Notes: generated by a model from the sequence alone, not told the origin. A stretch of 64,000 bases of DNA from Gordionus sp. m RMFG-2023 (GCF_954871325.1 NC_088777.1:52514002-52578001); one strand, 5' to 3'. Shown: positions 1 to 13,371, counted from the first letter of the stretch. Numbers and translations: made by a program.

Positions 1-40
1 GTAATACATAATAGAATAAAATGGAATATAATAATTTTAC

Positions 41-2107
41 TGTTGTTAGCTACACAATTTTGCGGGATGACATTAACTTTGGGACTTGAATCGGGAATTG
101 AACTAAGATTGTTGTTCAAAATCTTGAATAATATGCCTGATAATTTTAAGAATGGGTACCTCAAGCAACCTTTAAGAATTATATATGATTCGTGGAATTC
201 ATGAATTTCAAGTAATTTCCGATATGGTTGTATAAATCGCAACTTTACAAATAAAGAAGAATTTAAAAGATATAAACTACGAATTTAGAAGGATTAAATA
301 TATTTACCATTGTCGCTGTTTCGTTAGTTACGTATTTATAATCATTAAATTTATAAATGTGCTTATTGGATACAGATCGTCTCCCGTATGTTAAATTCGA
401 ATTGATATCTTCTTCGGCTAGGATATCTTTTAATAATTCAGGATTTGTATCTATATAGAACTAAACATTATTAAATTAGAAGTTTAAGAGATATATAGAA
501 TTTAACTCTGTAAGCGATTATTTTTATATCTTAAATTCATCATTACAAATATGAAACTATTAAATTATATTTTCAACTAGTAAAAGCCTCGATATTACAA
601 ATTTTTAAAAAACACTTAAATCAGTATTTTAGCCATCTAGAAATTTTTCTAAATTATGGTATCTTTTTTGGCAAAATCTCATTTCTTAGGTAATATTTGT
701 TTTAATTTTTATTTAATAAATCAGCTATAAGATAAAATTACATTTTATTTTCATGCAAAAAAAAAATCATATTTTAATATACATTAACCAGAATATTACA
801 TATAATTATATAAATGTTTATTACCGTAGCGTTAAGTGCCTTAGTAATTAATTTCAAATCGTTTAAGTTTTCTTCATCAAGGAAATAACTGTAATATAAA
901 TGTGAAATAGATAGCTTTTGTGACATCTCCCAAATAACTGAACCTTCAACCATATTCAACGAAGCGTTAGTTCGATATCTAAATTTTTTTTATAATATAA
1001 AACTTATGTACATTCATAATATTGGAGTTTCATTTTTGTAAATTTATAAAAAATTTAATTACATTTTTTGGGAAAATGTAGATTATAATCTGATTTAAAC
1101 CATTTTTTAGATTTTTACAAGGGGTTATTTGGTGTAATTATATTCATAAGCATAATATATCCGAAAATAATTGTCGTACAAAATATTATGAAATATATCT
1201 AACCACATTAACCTATAATATAAATTCAGAGATCTTTTCATATTAAAAATTTTTGTAAATATAAAAATGACATATTTATTATATTTAAATTTTAAAATTT
1301 ATATATAAAAAACTATATATTTTATTATATTTCCTTTCATTATATGATATTGTAAATTAATTCTGTTTCTATATATTTAAAATTGTCGCAATTTAAATTG
1401 CCATGATTTTACTAAATCATAAGTTATTATTATAGAATACCTTCAATATTATATTTTTAAAGACCTATAATCGTAAAGCTTGTCTAAAAATTAAAAGAAG
1501 ATTTTAACTGTGTTACTATTTTATCACTTTAAAACTTTCAATAATATCGCGATTATTGATATATTTTCTTAAAAAAAGCTCATTTTATCATTGAAAAAAA
1601 AAATTTAGAAGGACAAATATATATTAGAGAATGCTCAAAATTTTAGCTTCTAGATATTACTGGTTTTAAAATTTTCAATAACTAATTTTTCTATTGATGC
1701 CGTTCCCTTTTTATTACTTTCGGTAAATGCTCTAACAGCGAAAACCTTATAAAGCAAATAGTAAATTATGAAATTTAAAAAACTGGTAAGCCTAATCAGA
1801 ATTCTAATGTTAACTAATTCTGAAAACAAAATTCATTAGCTATCAAAATACCTCACCATTATAAAAATGTTATTTTACAATTATAATGATAAATAAAATT
1901 TAATTATGGTTAGAAAGATATATATGTAAATTAAACCATACTCAATAGAATTGAAGTGAATATTAAAGTCGTAAACCATTGGATATGCCATTTGACAGAA
2001 GTCTGCTAAAATATGATATATTTATAATTAAATATTATTGAAAATTAAATCATTTAACCTGTAGAAAATGTTATCTGTACCATAGAAATTATCCATATTA
2101 TGAGCAT
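41..2107 (-). CDS. Copy A of the ten-exon secreted-protein family; 5' five exons only (runs off left edge)
   Basis: Unrecognised family; no function assigned. Exons on the minus strand: 2059-2107, 1942-2002, 825-978, 308-460 and 41-242. Lengths 49, 61, 154, 153 and 202 give the phases seen in copies C, E and G. Exon 1 encodes a short hydrophobic leader beginning MLIIWIISMVQ. Exon 2 has the family DFCQM motif, exon 3 VIWEM and a closing NAT, exon 4 opens FYIDTNP, and exon 5 carries the family pattern HESYII to NCVANN. All five exons are open. One oddity is that the usual exon 3 acceptor (atatag in B and D) reads atatcg here; an AG six bases upstream keeps the frame and adds two residues. Exons 6-10 would lie left of the window. 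It groups with B and D by exon 4 and 5 wording. What is seen: open exons and consistent phases. Inferred: a working gene. Confidence 0.72.
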
Positions 2108-3554
2108 CTTGTATATAAATTTTGTTTATAAACCACAAAATATTAAAAAATTTTATTGAATTTTTTTAATTATTAATTTTAGCTAACATTTTAATAAATT
2201 GTTTAGAAAAATTAATTTTTTTATAAACAGTTTAATTTATTTAGTACATTCACATTAACTTAACTAAAATTGTTTATTAGCAAAATTTATATTTTTTTAG
2301 TACATTGGATTTACCATTTTTAATTTAATTTAATTTATATTATATTAATATAATAAGATAAAATTTATTTAAAAAAAAGATTTTAAAAATTTATCGAAGA
2401 ATTGGGAGATGGGCTGCTAAAGGAATTCCCAATATAAATTACTTACACTTATTTTAAATATACAAAAGTATCTAATACTTTTTTTAAAATTCTATATTCA
2501 AGAAAATCTCCGCTGATTGTTTTTACTTACTTTTATTTTTCTAACTAAAACATAAAAATTATGGGAGACCAGGTAGCAAGCGAGCCCTAAAAGGTAAACG
2601 TCAATAAAATTAAAACTACTTGATAATATTATGTCAATAATATCTCATTTCATTCCACTTATTTACATTTATACTATTACATAAAAATATATTTTTTTGT
2701 AAAAATTATAATTATTTAATAATATTAAATAATTTCGAAAAAAAAAATACTCGGGAAAAGATGAGCTAGGACCTGGAGAATAATGATCTTTCTAGTGACG
2801 TGCTATTGAATTGCTTATATTGATTATTTTTTGGTTAGGAGCGGCTTCAATCGGGTTTATTCAGAAATTTTTAAAGTTATAAATTTATACTATAAATGAG
2901 AATATATATATATAATATTCAATATTTAAAGAAATTAGCAAATAAAAATAATTGTTGCAAAATTTAAATTACTATCTTATATATAAGTATAAGCAGCATA
3001 AAAATTAGTGCATATATTTTAAAAAGCTTATTCAAGCATATAATTAAATGTATCTTCTAATAAATATTGTTCATTCTATATTTTTATGGTCATAATATAA
3101 ATTTTACATAAAGAAATAGCTCTGTCCACGTTAACTTATGTGGCTGGAACTGCTAAGACCACTTGAGAAAGTTTAGCAGCTTCAGGCTGGGTTTTTTTTA
3201 TTTCTTCCAATATTGAAGTATATATATCCTATCTTGGAATATTCTACTTTGAACTAAAATATCAAAAAGAGGGAAAACTTGTAGTTATTTTGAAGTATTC
3301 AGCCTAAAGAAGACAATATCATATACTTTCTCCAATAATTCCTAAGTAAAATAATAACTTTACTAGCTCTATTCTCTTGGATAAAATATTGATTAAATAT
3401 GTCATTTTTATTTTATTCAAAATCATAGATTTAATACGACTGACGATTTAAAAAATATTTATCTAAAAAAATCACATTTTCAAGCAATAATTAGATAATT
3501 TTGACCGGCGGAGTTTTTTTTTACTTGTGCCTTGTCCTGGTACTTTTATACACG
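2108..3554. other. 5' flank of copy A; no gene recognised
   Basis: Very AT-rich. Just upstream of copy A (about 2230-2270, minus strand) is a decayed version of the family 5' flank, AATGTGAATGTACTA, matching the AGTGAACGTACTA seen upstream of E, G and others. Three short patches (2395-2440, 2555-2600, 2750-2850) are richer in G+C and look exon-like, but I recognise no protein in any frame. Confidence 0.4.
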
Positions 3555-4131
3555 CAGCGTATACATGAGCGGGAGGGGTAGGAACAGTTTGCATCCTATT
3601 TTTTGAGGGGGGTAGGGGATAGGCTGCTTTAATGGGGGTAGGTTAAATTTTTTTGGGGGTATCTATTAAATTTTAAGATGAAATAGGACAAAATTTATTG
3701 CTGTTAAAAATTAATACTTTTATTTTAGAATTATTATAATACAATTCATCGACCAAATCTATATATTGCAAACAATCATACACATTGTTTTCCAAATAAA
3801 ACTTTCTGTCCTTTTAAATGTAATTTAAAAGGTTTAGATATTTAAGCAAGCTCATAATGCCATAATAATTAATTCATTGTAAATAATGGAGGTTTAAATT
3901 ATTATCTAAAAAATAAATTCTGTATATTCACAAAATATTTATAGTTGGTAGCAGAGATAGATTCATTTAAGTTATCCTTTATAAATTCTCTGAAAAGAGT
4001 ATTAATAAATTAGAAAGGTGAAAATAATAATAGGAAGACGCAGCCGAAGGCGGCGCAAATTTTTTATGGGGGTAGGCAAAGGTTTTTGAAGGGTGTTTGC
4101 ATCCAGTGAAAATCCTGTCATGTAGACGATG
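3555..4131. mobile_element. Non-autonomous hAT-type DNA transposon
   Basis: Ends are near-perfect terminal inverted repeats: CAGCGTATACATGA at the left and, on the other strand, CATCGTCTACATGA at the right. It is flanked by an exact 8-bp direct repeat TATACACG (3547-3554 and 4132-4139), the duplication size of the hAT superfamily. No transposase is visible inside. G-rich sub-terminal tracts and a CAGCCGAAGGCGGCG hairpin lie near the right end. A partial second copy lies inverted at 27113-27535. Confidence 0.85.
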
Positions 4132-4149
4132 TATACACGACTGACAGAA

Positions 4150-5450
4150 GAGATATATTCAGAGGAGTTAAAGGGTCAAAAAATTTAATGTATTCAAGTA
4201 ATTATCCACAATAGTAGAAAAATATATATAATAATTTTTTTTAAAACAATGCTTTTTTATTTAGCTAAATACATGAAAGAAGTTTTTTAAAAGAATGAAA
4301 TTAGTTATAAAAATATATCCCTCACAGCAAATTTATGGTCTTTAGCTTAAGGGTTTAAAAGTTATTTGAATTAACATTGTTACCCGGTCAATCATTTTAC
4401 CCTGGGATCCCTACCCATTTATCAAACCATCCTGTCACAATTCCACAGTAAGTTTACCAGACTTTTAAAAATATTAAACGGTGTATAAATTTAAAGTTTT
4501 TTTAGATCTTTGTTATCTATACAAAAATTTATGATACTCTTTTAACGTTAAGGATAACAAATTCAATAACCTTTAAACTATTATAAAATTATTCCGTCGA
4601 TATGAAAATTCATTAGAAAAAAAAGTTTTCCAGATTTTAGGGGGGCGAGTTTGGTCCCTGCAATGAATACGTTTTTTCCATAATGATAGATTATATTATT
4701 TCTCAGCAATATATACTATAAGCTATTACGCAAATTTTTTGTTTGTAATGAAAACATATTTCTTAGATTAGATTTTTTGCGAGGTCAAATTTCAACATAT
4801 ATTTAACAAAGAAATGGTTTTTTAAAATACATATTTTAACTTTAAAAAAAAGTTTTAAGTGAAAGTACTACTACTAAAATATATATTACCCAAAACATTT
4901 TATTAATTGTTTGAAGATTATTGTTGTTTTTTTTTAAAAAAAATAATAAATAATACTATAAGAATAGTTATAAAATATTTTTCTATTATCGTGGATAATG
5001 TCTTCTATACAATAGATTTTTTTTTCACCCTTTGACTCCTTTATGTATGCCTTCGATTTTTTGATTTTTTTGAAAATATTACTACTTTTATCTTTATTTT
5101 TAAGTTTAAAAAAAATTTAATCTTAATAATATTGTAATCGTCGGACAAAATTATCCAAATTTTAGTTTAAAAATTAGTGCTTAGTAAGAGAAAAAATTTC
5201 TGCATTCGTATTCTTAATATTGTAGGAATAATTATTAATTCAATTATGTTTGTTTTCAAAAAATTTAACAAAATATGGCATATTTTATCAGAATTTAACG
5301 AATATATTAGTTAAGCTAGTAATTACTTGGTAATTATTTATTTTTACTGAATACCTTAATTACTTTGTTCAATCTTATCGAGCTTTCAATGTGATGGTGT
5401 AGGACAATGGGCAATTTTTTTTAGACATTCTGAATATATTTAATATTTCT
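4150..5450 (+). repeat. Flank-type repeat unit R1 (decayed 5' end of a family copy)
   Basis: Shares blocks in the same order with 34700-36060, 47200-48350 and, inverted, 53880-55080. Recognisable parts are AGTGAAAGTACTACTACTA near 4860, an exon-1-like stretch near 4985-5015 (TTTCTATTATCGTGGATA, compare exon 1 of copy B) and a CCTTCGATTTTTTGATTTT block near 5045. No open coding exon remains. I read it as a decayed duplicate of a gene 5' region; it could instead be an independent repeat carried with the genes. Confidence 0.5.
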
Positions 5451-5594
5451 TTTTAAATCTACATAAAAATAAAACATTATATATTGTAAATTAAAAAAAA
5501 ATTAATAAGTTACTTATTGAGTTTATAATCCAGATTTTTGATACTTAAAAGAAATTATGGCAAAATATAGCAAGTAATATAATTTTACCCTTAT

Positions 5595-6225
5595 ATCTAA
5601 TAATCTTAAATTGACACCATTATTCCTTGCTCTATAATGGAAAAAGGAAAATAAATCATAAAAAAGTAGATATAAGGAATAGGAGAATGAGAGGTAAATG
5701 ATTAAAACAACAATAGGGAGTAAATCAAAAACAGAAAAGAGGGTATTAAACATTTTAGCTTATGGAATGGTATGAGGAGATATGAAGTTAGGAAGCATGA
5801 GCCCTGATCGGAAACATAATGAATTTTATTATCTTAATCACAATGATGGTGGTATACCTCTTAAGGTCCCCAGATTAAAGCTTAAGAATATCACATCCGT
5901 TTTCATAAAGAGACACTAAAGTGTTATGTGGTCTACATATAGATATTCTTAGGAAATATTGTCATGTTTCATAATTATCTGAGTTTTGTGAAGTTTAAAA
6001 TATCCTTCTTGGTATTAGAAGTTGATAGGATATCTAATGGAAGGAATCCTCTATTCCTAATGATAATAAGTTCCAAAGTATTTAGGAAGCCTGAAGAATA
6101 TAGTCTTTTGCAAAAAAAATTTCTGATTTAAATAAAATTATTATCTATCAATATTTTATACTTTATTCTAAAAAATAAATATAAATGTAATCAATAATTT
6201 AATTGCATAATTAACATATTTCGAT
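5595..6225. other. Insertion in the B unit absent from the paired D unit; content unidentified
   Basis: Flanking sequence on both sides matches the D unit at about 36120-36200, but these ~630 bases have no counterpart there. A short plus-strand open stretch near 5790-5920 reads DRKHNEFYYLNHNDGG and then PLKVPRLKLKNITSV before stops appear. I do not recognise it, and no terminal repeats or target duplication are clear. Confidence 0.4.
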
Positions 6226-6559
6226 AATGGAAAAAATTTCCTATCTCAATAGTATACCAAATGTTTAGCGAAGTTGATAGAAGGTGGGAGGAGGAGGGGG
6301 GGGTGTGCGAAATTTGATCGTACATTCATATATCCTTCCAAATAGCTGATGACACTGTCTTTAAAATTATTATTTACTATACATAATACATAATTTTATC
6401 ATTTCATACTTATATTCATTCAGGGTCGTTCAATCATTATTTTAATGGTTTTTTGAAACATCTTATATTATTTTGCATTTATAAATATTGAAAAAAAAAT
6501 AACAACTAAAAAATATATATCCAATTTTGCTGTATTAAGCAATTTTTTTTATATATTCA

Positions 6560-7545
6560 GATACTGACCTCTTGAAGACCTTCATGTTTTGAGACAGCAA
6601 CTGATCACCCACCCTCTGCTGTCCGGCTCTCAGCATTCAGAAAGACTGGGATGCTCCTCTGATCGCCCGTTCCGTTGACTACCTTATTTCAAAGAGGACC
6701 TTTGAGGACAATCCCAATAATTTAGTATTATATGCAAGCTCAGGCAGGTTACGAATGGCTGGAAGCCATCCCCAGTTCCAATCTTGGCCTCCTCTTGACC
6801 GGCCAACAGCTACGCATTCCATGGCCCCCGCCTTGGCTGTAATGCTTCCCTCAATTTGCATCGACTGTGGCCATCTCATCGAATCAAAAGCTTACCATCC
6901 CTTGCACTGCAAGTTCTCCCATGGACGACAACCGAGTCATAAATCTTTTACAATATGCTCCTAGCTTCTCTTAAAAAAAGTTAATATTCCATCCACCCTC
7001 GAAACAGTGGGCCTTTCAAACATTAATGCCATATGACCCGTTGGCATATCTCTCATTCCCTGAACAAATGGTCTCCCACTAGCTTTGGACTTTACCTGTG
7101 ACGATTTTGCCGCCAAGTCCAAGCTCTCATTTTCTGCCATCGAAAGGCCGAAATCCTACAAAAAACAAATATGCTTGCCTCACCATACCGTGTTTATCTC
7201 AATCGTTACCAATACCCTAGGCATGTTCGGAAGTGACGCTCTCAACTTCATCAAAACTATAGGAAAAAAATGAGGCAGATCTCAGGGGACCCTAATGTAG
7301 GATTTTATCTTAGTCAGCAGATTTTCCTGGAAATCTGCCGGTTCAATTTTTTTAAGCATTCACTCTTCTCCAGTGTTTATATCCCTTTTTTTAAATTTTA
7401 TTTTTTTTATATCATTTCTCTTTTATGCATATATATTTTTTAATTCATTTTTAATATATTATTTGTTTTTTAATATATATTTTTAATTATAATTTATAAA
7501 TAAAAAATTTGTGAAAATTTGTTTTTTAAATGAAATATTACCCTC
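6560..7545 (+). mobile_element. LINE fragment: CCHC knuckle, RPDG nuclease-like C-terminus and 3' end
   Basis: The plus strand, across at least three frame changes, gives the family pattern in order: YEWLEAIPSSNLG then LLLTGQQLRI near 6740-6810, a C-x2-C...H-x3-C knuckle (CIDCG to YHPLHC) near 6860-6910 with GRQPSHK after it, then PVGISLIP, LDFTCDD and TNTLGMFG with FIKTIG to 7270, and an AT-rich 3' tail ending GTGAAAATTTGTTTTTTAAA. This is the C-terminal half of the same LINE family as the piece at 31350-31826. A knuckle followed by a PD-type nuclease is the layout of LINEs with a restriction-like endonuclease. It is 5'-truncated, decayed, and absent from the matching place in the D unit. 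Confidence 0.75.
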
Positions 7546-7717
7546 AATAAAAAAATAAAATAAATTAAATTAAAGTTAATATACTAAAAATTATCAAACA
7601 ATTTTAAATATATCTAATATATTTATTAATGAGTTAGAAGAATATTTAAAAAAAATATATATAACAACATAAGAATAGTTTTAAAATATTTAATTCATTA
7701 TATAATCTAAATAAACA

Positions 7718-10225
7718 ATGTTTCTATTGTGGATATTTTCTACGATACATATAACATCATCTAAAGGTAACATGGTCACAATATAATTATAAATTATATA
7801 TGTTTCACATTTTAGTAGACTTTTGTCAAATGGAATTTCCAATTATTTACGACTTCAATCGCCATTTCAACTCTTCAGAGTATTTATTTTAGATATTTAT
7901 GAATGCTAATATTTTTTAAAAATTTATTTACATTAATTAAAATACTCTAAGATATAGAGCTAACGCTTCATTGAATTTAGTCGATGGTTTAGTCATTTGG
8001 GAGATGACACAAATTTTATTTATTCATGATCCCCCACTTACTTCCTTCAACAAGAATACTTAAGCGATCTAAAATTAATTACCAAAGCTCTTAACGCCAC
8101 GGTAAAAAAAATATATTTTAAAAAATGCTCATATAATATCTATATCTTTATTTTTATTGAGTTTTGTATTTTGTATTTTGTAATAAATAAGTTCTATATA
8201 GACACGAATCCTATTTTATTACAAGCTATCATGGCCGATGAGTATATCAGTGTGAACTTATCTTATGGGACGCTATCAATATCGAATAATTCTCAAATTT
8301 ATCATATTCGCGATTATAGATATTATTACTGATGACAATATAATAAATGTGGGTGTCTTAATAACCTAAAAAATTTTATCATCTTACTAATCTAATTTAT
8401 TTTTAATAGCTAAGATTTATGCAGCCTTACGGGAAATCGCTTCAAATTCATCAATTCCACGAATCATATATAATAGTGAAAGGTTCCTCGAAACATCCAT
8501 TCAAAAAACTGAGAGCCATATTTTACAACTTGTTGAACAATTCAAGTTACATTCCCAGTTCAGTTCCCAAGGTTAATATAATTCTGCAAGATTGTCAAAA
8601 TAAAAGCACAGGTAAAATACTTAAATTTCATTTTTAATACCGATAAGGAAATTTATCATATGTAGTCTTTGGCTTGCCTAACTTTAGAACCACTTTAAGC
8701 AAAAGTAAAAAAAAAAATTATGAATAAAATTTAAATATAAATTTTGTTAGCCCTTTACATTAATCAACCAGGTCTTTTTGATTGTGTGTTAGTTGAAGGA
8801 ATTTACAATCTGGTTATCTCAAATGGAAATTCGAAAATTTTTATAAAGTTGTTTTAAAATATATATAAGATTCATTTAATACTAATCCTCTAAAATATAT
8901 AATCATGAACAGAAATCTACCCTTATATCCTTCCAATAATGTAGACACTCACCCCAACCTATTCACAGATTTAATATATACATCCGTTATTTAATACCAT
9001 AAAGGCGACCTTAGTTACAATTTGACCATGTTTGAGATACCACTTAAAGATATGAAGCTGGCGTTAAATTATTGGGGAAATTTTTCTTATTCACAAAATA
9101 CGAAGGTCATCATAATTAATAAATTTGTATAAAAATTATATTTAAGGTTTATCTAATTTAGATATATATATATTTATTTTTATGTCATGATAAGACCCAT
9201 CTATCTTTAATTATAACAAAAAAGGTACATTACTAAATTTATTCCCCAAAAATAAGTCCCAATAAAATTAATTCGAAAATTTGTATTATTTATATAGTTT
9301 TTTACATCATTTTTCCCCAATTATTCTTTTGGTGGATTTTCAGTGTAATTAATTCCTATTACACTTTAAGCTATAATAATCTAAATATTTAAATATTTAG
9401 CTACTAAAAATTAATGTATAATATTTATTCCATAATTTCTTTTGAGACGAGTAAAGCATTCATATTTCTTATTATAGACCAGTTCGCAAAAGGAATTATG
9501 TCTAATTATTTTTTTTACAAAATTATAAATACCATAAAGTTTTTTTAATAAAATATAAAATAAGATGAAAATACAGGTGAACTCCAACAAATCTGCTTTT
9601 TGCAATTTTCACCTTCTTGGCATCAAAAATGGTAGAAAATATACCTTTATACTAGGAAAGAATCAATATGTAATAAAAAAAAATATATTATTTATTGTTT
9701 AATATATCTTCTGTCTTGTGGTGTGTTCCACTTGACATTTTCAAAATTTTTTGAGTTAGAAATGGATAATAATTTATTTATTCCCAATATATATATAAAA
9801 TTAAAAACAAGATTAAAAAAATATCAATTTTTGCTTCAAAGTTAATTGTCAAAATTATTCAATAACTTTTTTCCCCTATATTTTTATTTAAAACTTTAAT
9901 GTTGATTTTCTCATTTTTAACATTTTGCCCAAGTGGAATATTATTATTAAAATATCGACTGTTAAATATCATCACAAAATCATATAGATCTTTTATATTT
10001 ATTTTTTTATATATTTTTTTTAACGCAATTATCGAACAAATCAATGCAACATTTTCTTTGAGAAATTATCCATATGTTATTGTAAATAATGTTTTAATGA
10101 ATGATTATATAGTTTATAGCATAACCTGTCAATTGAGAATCAATTTGTCAAAAGATGAAGATAAAATTATAAATGTCACCACTCCACTTTCTGCATTGAA
10201 ACTTTCAAAGCGTTTATATCTATGA
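7718..10225 (+). pseudogene. Copy B of the ten-exon secreted-protein family, decayed
   Basis: All ten exons are traceable: 7718-7766, 7819-7879, 7958-8101, 8192-~8340, 8410-8611, 8666-8704, 8751-8847, 8913-9105, 9577-9669 and 10025-10225. Exons 1, 2, 5, 6, 7, 9 and 10 stay open (exon 1 starts MFLLWIFSTIHITSS; exon 5 keeps HESYII and VNIILQDC; exon 10 keeps INVTTPLSALK). Damage: exon 3 is 10 bases shorter than in copy A, shifting the frame; exon 4 has an in-frame TGA and no clear donor; exon 8 has TAA where G has the CAA of PQYY; the exon 10 acceptor is AAC instead of AAG. So it is a recently decayed gene unless expressed in another form. It groups with A and D, and lies in a segmental duplication shared with D. 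Confidence 0.8.
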
Positions 10226-10829
10226 TTTTTATGAATAATTTTTATTTACAATATAATTTTTTCATATTCAATGTGAATAAATCAATGATAAAAATTTTCT
10301 TTTTCACGCCCCCATATTTAACCGATTAAATAAAGCACATTTGTTTATTTATTAGATTCACTTTAAGAAAAATTGCCATATTTAGAAATAAATTATATTT
10401 ATAGGTAGAGGTACCTTAAACGCATTTATTCGATTGAAAAATTTCTTAAATAATGCTTTTTTTTAAAAAAAAAAATAGCATTTGGTATCATTCTTAAAAT
10501 AATAACGAAAATAAAAATTTGTGGCAGAATTTGAAAAAAAAGATTCTTAAAATATTTTTTTGATTTATAAATGATTTGAAATTTTATCTTGAAAAGATTT
10601 AAACATGGAAATTACAAAATATTTATTTATAGAAGAAAAGATTCCTTTTACAAATTTTATTCGATATAAAAAATACTAATTCAAATCTGATATTTTATAT
10701 AAATATTATCCTTAGGTCCATTTCCAAACTAAATGTTATTTTTTCAAAGCGATTTTCTAGCCATATTTCCAGCTAATTTTTATTTATTTCCCACACAAAA
10801 GTTAATAATTTGTCGATCTTTTTTTTGCT

Positions 10830-11215
10830 TGGAAGGTAATATTTTATTTTTAAAAAAACAAATTTTCACAAATTTTTCATTACAAATTATAATTAAAAAT
10901 ATATATTAAAAAACAAATAAGCATATAAAAAATGAATTAAAAAATATTTATGTATAAAAGAGAAATGAGATAAAAAAAAGTAAAATTTAAAAAAAAGGGT
11001 ACAAATCACCCTAGAGAAAAGTAAATGCTTAAAAAATTGGACTGGCAGATTTCCAGGGAAATCTGCTGACGAAGGTAAAATCCTTCAATCGGGTCCCTGA
11101 GATCTGTCTCATTTTTTCCCTATTGTTTTGATAAAATTGAGAGCATCACTTCCGAATATGCTTAGGGTATTGGTAACGATTGGGATAAACACGGTATTGG
11201 TGAGCAAACATATTT
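10830..11215 (-). mobile_element. LINE 3' end fragment
   Basis: Reverse complement of the same 3' region as 7190-7545: the NTLG-type block near 11150-11200, the GAGATCTGTCTCATT and CAGATTTCC blocks, then the AT-rich tail near 10850. Severely 5'-truncated. The paired D unit runs without it near 38770, so it inserted after the B/D duplication or was lost there. Confidence 0.7.
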
Positions 11216-12333
11216 GTATTTTTTTCAAATTTTTTTTGCATAATCAAATATTTAAAAAAATTGTATCATTGAAAGTCAAATCTCTCTCAAGCGCCATTTA
11301 AATTTAATAAAAAAAAACAAAGAGTGTGATTTTTATTAAATCGATTACTTAATCACAAATTTATGTTACGAAAAAAATTAAACTAAACCAAATATTATCC
11401 TATGTTTGGATTTTTAAATATTGTTTTGAAAAACCTTTCTATCTGGAAATGGCTTTAGGTTTTTAAAACAATTCCCATAAAAAGTTATTTAATGTAAATA
11501 TAAATTTAATACTAATACATTGATACCAGTAGCGTAGACAAGGGTATATTGGGTTTTAAAAAAAACAATTTATTAATAAAAATTTAGTAATATAATTTGG
11601 ATTGTTAAATGTATGAGATATTTATAAATTTAATAATACAATTTATATTTTTAACTATCTTTTGAATCAACTGAAGAAAACTAGCATCATCTATAAAGAT
11701 CATAGAATTATAAGTTCATAAGATCCAAAAATATTTTGAATCGAAGAAAAACTTTAATGTATTTAGACGTAATAGATTTTTGAATCGTAATTTGGAATTC
11801 GATATTTATCTTAGTCTAAGGGGCGCCATAGTTTTCATTTATTAATTAGAAAAATTGATTGATGAATTTTCCTGTACTGATCATGACTTACATATTGTTC
11901 ATTGCTTTAATATTCCTAACAAAATGATGTTAATCTTGGTTATTTATTTTTAATTTGCTAATAATGTCTTTTTTAAACTATTTATCAAATGGGTTGAAGA
12001 ACTAAAAAGTAGGAATTTCGCCCTATGATAATACTTATTAGAGATAATGCTTCCATACCCTTTTATGACTTATGGATTAAGGCTATAATATCATAGTTTG
12101 ATTTGGTTTATAATTTGATTACTTTTTTTTTGGCTGGCGAAATTGATCTAAGAAATTATAAATAAAGTCCTACATATTAACTCATACCAGATAGTTATTA
12201 TTCTATTTTCTCTGGTTTTGGCATGATGACAATTTTGACATTTTTATATTTCTAATAATTCTTTTTCTCTTTAAACCAACTGCCAATACAAAATAAAACA
12301 ATAAAATGCTCTAATAAAGTCCTAATTAAAAGG
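11216..12333. other. AT-rich stretch with no gene recognised
   Basis: The first ~350 bases continue the B unit and match the D unit up to about 39150 (shared GATACCAGTA near 11523). Beyond that I see no coding pattern, tRNA-like sequence or ordered repeat. Confidence 0.4.
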
Positions 12334-12343
12334 TAGTGCCTAT

Positions 12344-12569
12344 TTGTGTTGTTTAAAGGTTCGTTTTGGGCCGATTTTTAAAAACGGCTAACTCAATACT
12401 TCACTCAGAATAATTTTACGCAAGCAGCCTGAAGATTTTGTCTGTAGAATGAACAAAGATTTGCATATCTATTAGCGCAATCTCGAGGCTTAGGCCATAT
12501 TTCTCTGGCCCAAAATTTTGAGTTGGCCGTTTTAAAAAATCGACTCAAAATTTTGCCCTATAACTATTC
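12344..12569. mobile_element. Short insertion with 10-bp target duplication and internal hairpin
   Basis: The 10-mer TAGTGCCTAT occurs directly repeated at 12334-12343 and 12570-12579, bracketing ~226 bases. Inside, two ~31-base arms (near 12365-12395 and 12515-12550) are inverted with a few mismatches around GGCCGATTTTTAAAAACGGC-type sequence, and a tighter hairpin pairs CCAAAATTTTGAGT with ACTCAAAATTTTG near 12500-12553. No protein. A MULE-type miniature element is possible from the duplication size. Confidence 0.5.
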
Positions 12570-13371
12570 TAGTGCCTATCCAAATGAAAAATAAACAAAT
12601 TTATAAATGATTTTATGAGTGATTTTTTTTTTTTTAAATTTAAAAAAAATTAGATTTTATCGGAAAAATATTCTATCGTGCTTGGAATACCATCTCTTAT
12701 GAATTGTAGAAAATTTTGTTTATTAATCCTTTTGAGTCGGTTTATAATTTATGTTAAAAAAAAATTTACGAAAAATTTCATATAAATTATTTTAAAAAGT
12801 TAATGAAAAAAATTGTCTGAAATTCATAGGGTAGGTATTTCCGGTAAAAATAAAAAAAATAAATTTTTTTTAAATAATGTCCAAAAAAAGAAGATTTAGT
12901 TGTGTTCCCCAAATTCATAGGCGACATAAATATACATATTTACAGAATCACTAGATATTTAAATAAAAATAAAATCACCGATAAAAGGCATATATTCTAA
13001 CGCAAAATCTTCCCATCTATAAAGCTCTGAGGCAGAATTCAATAATTTTTAATCGATAATAGAAATAAAAACTTAAAAATATTATATCCTTAAAAAAAAT
13101 ATGTTTATAGTAAAATTCTAGAAATTCATAATGCGAGTCAATCTAAGGATAAAAAAATTTATAAAGCGGGCAAACAAAAATTTGTCATTTGAGTAAGGAA
13201 TGCAATTTCACAGATGACAGAGCTATAAGGAAAATCAAAATATGTACCCTATCTCTAAGGATATTAAGTTAAAAATAAAAGATTTAGACAAAATAGGTGA
13301 GATAATAAAAATTGGAAATGAGGCAGAATATCGATACAACTATTACTTTTCAAAAAGTTATTATTAAACTC

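Noticed and set aside
6679-6879. Minus-strand 66-codon ORF
   Set aside because: Opposite strand of the LINE C-terminal region; the plus strand carries the recognisable LINE motifs.
9899-10225. A stand-alone 108-codon gene
   Set aside because: Its last 66 codons are exon 10 of copy B, and the upstream part is intron 9 read through.
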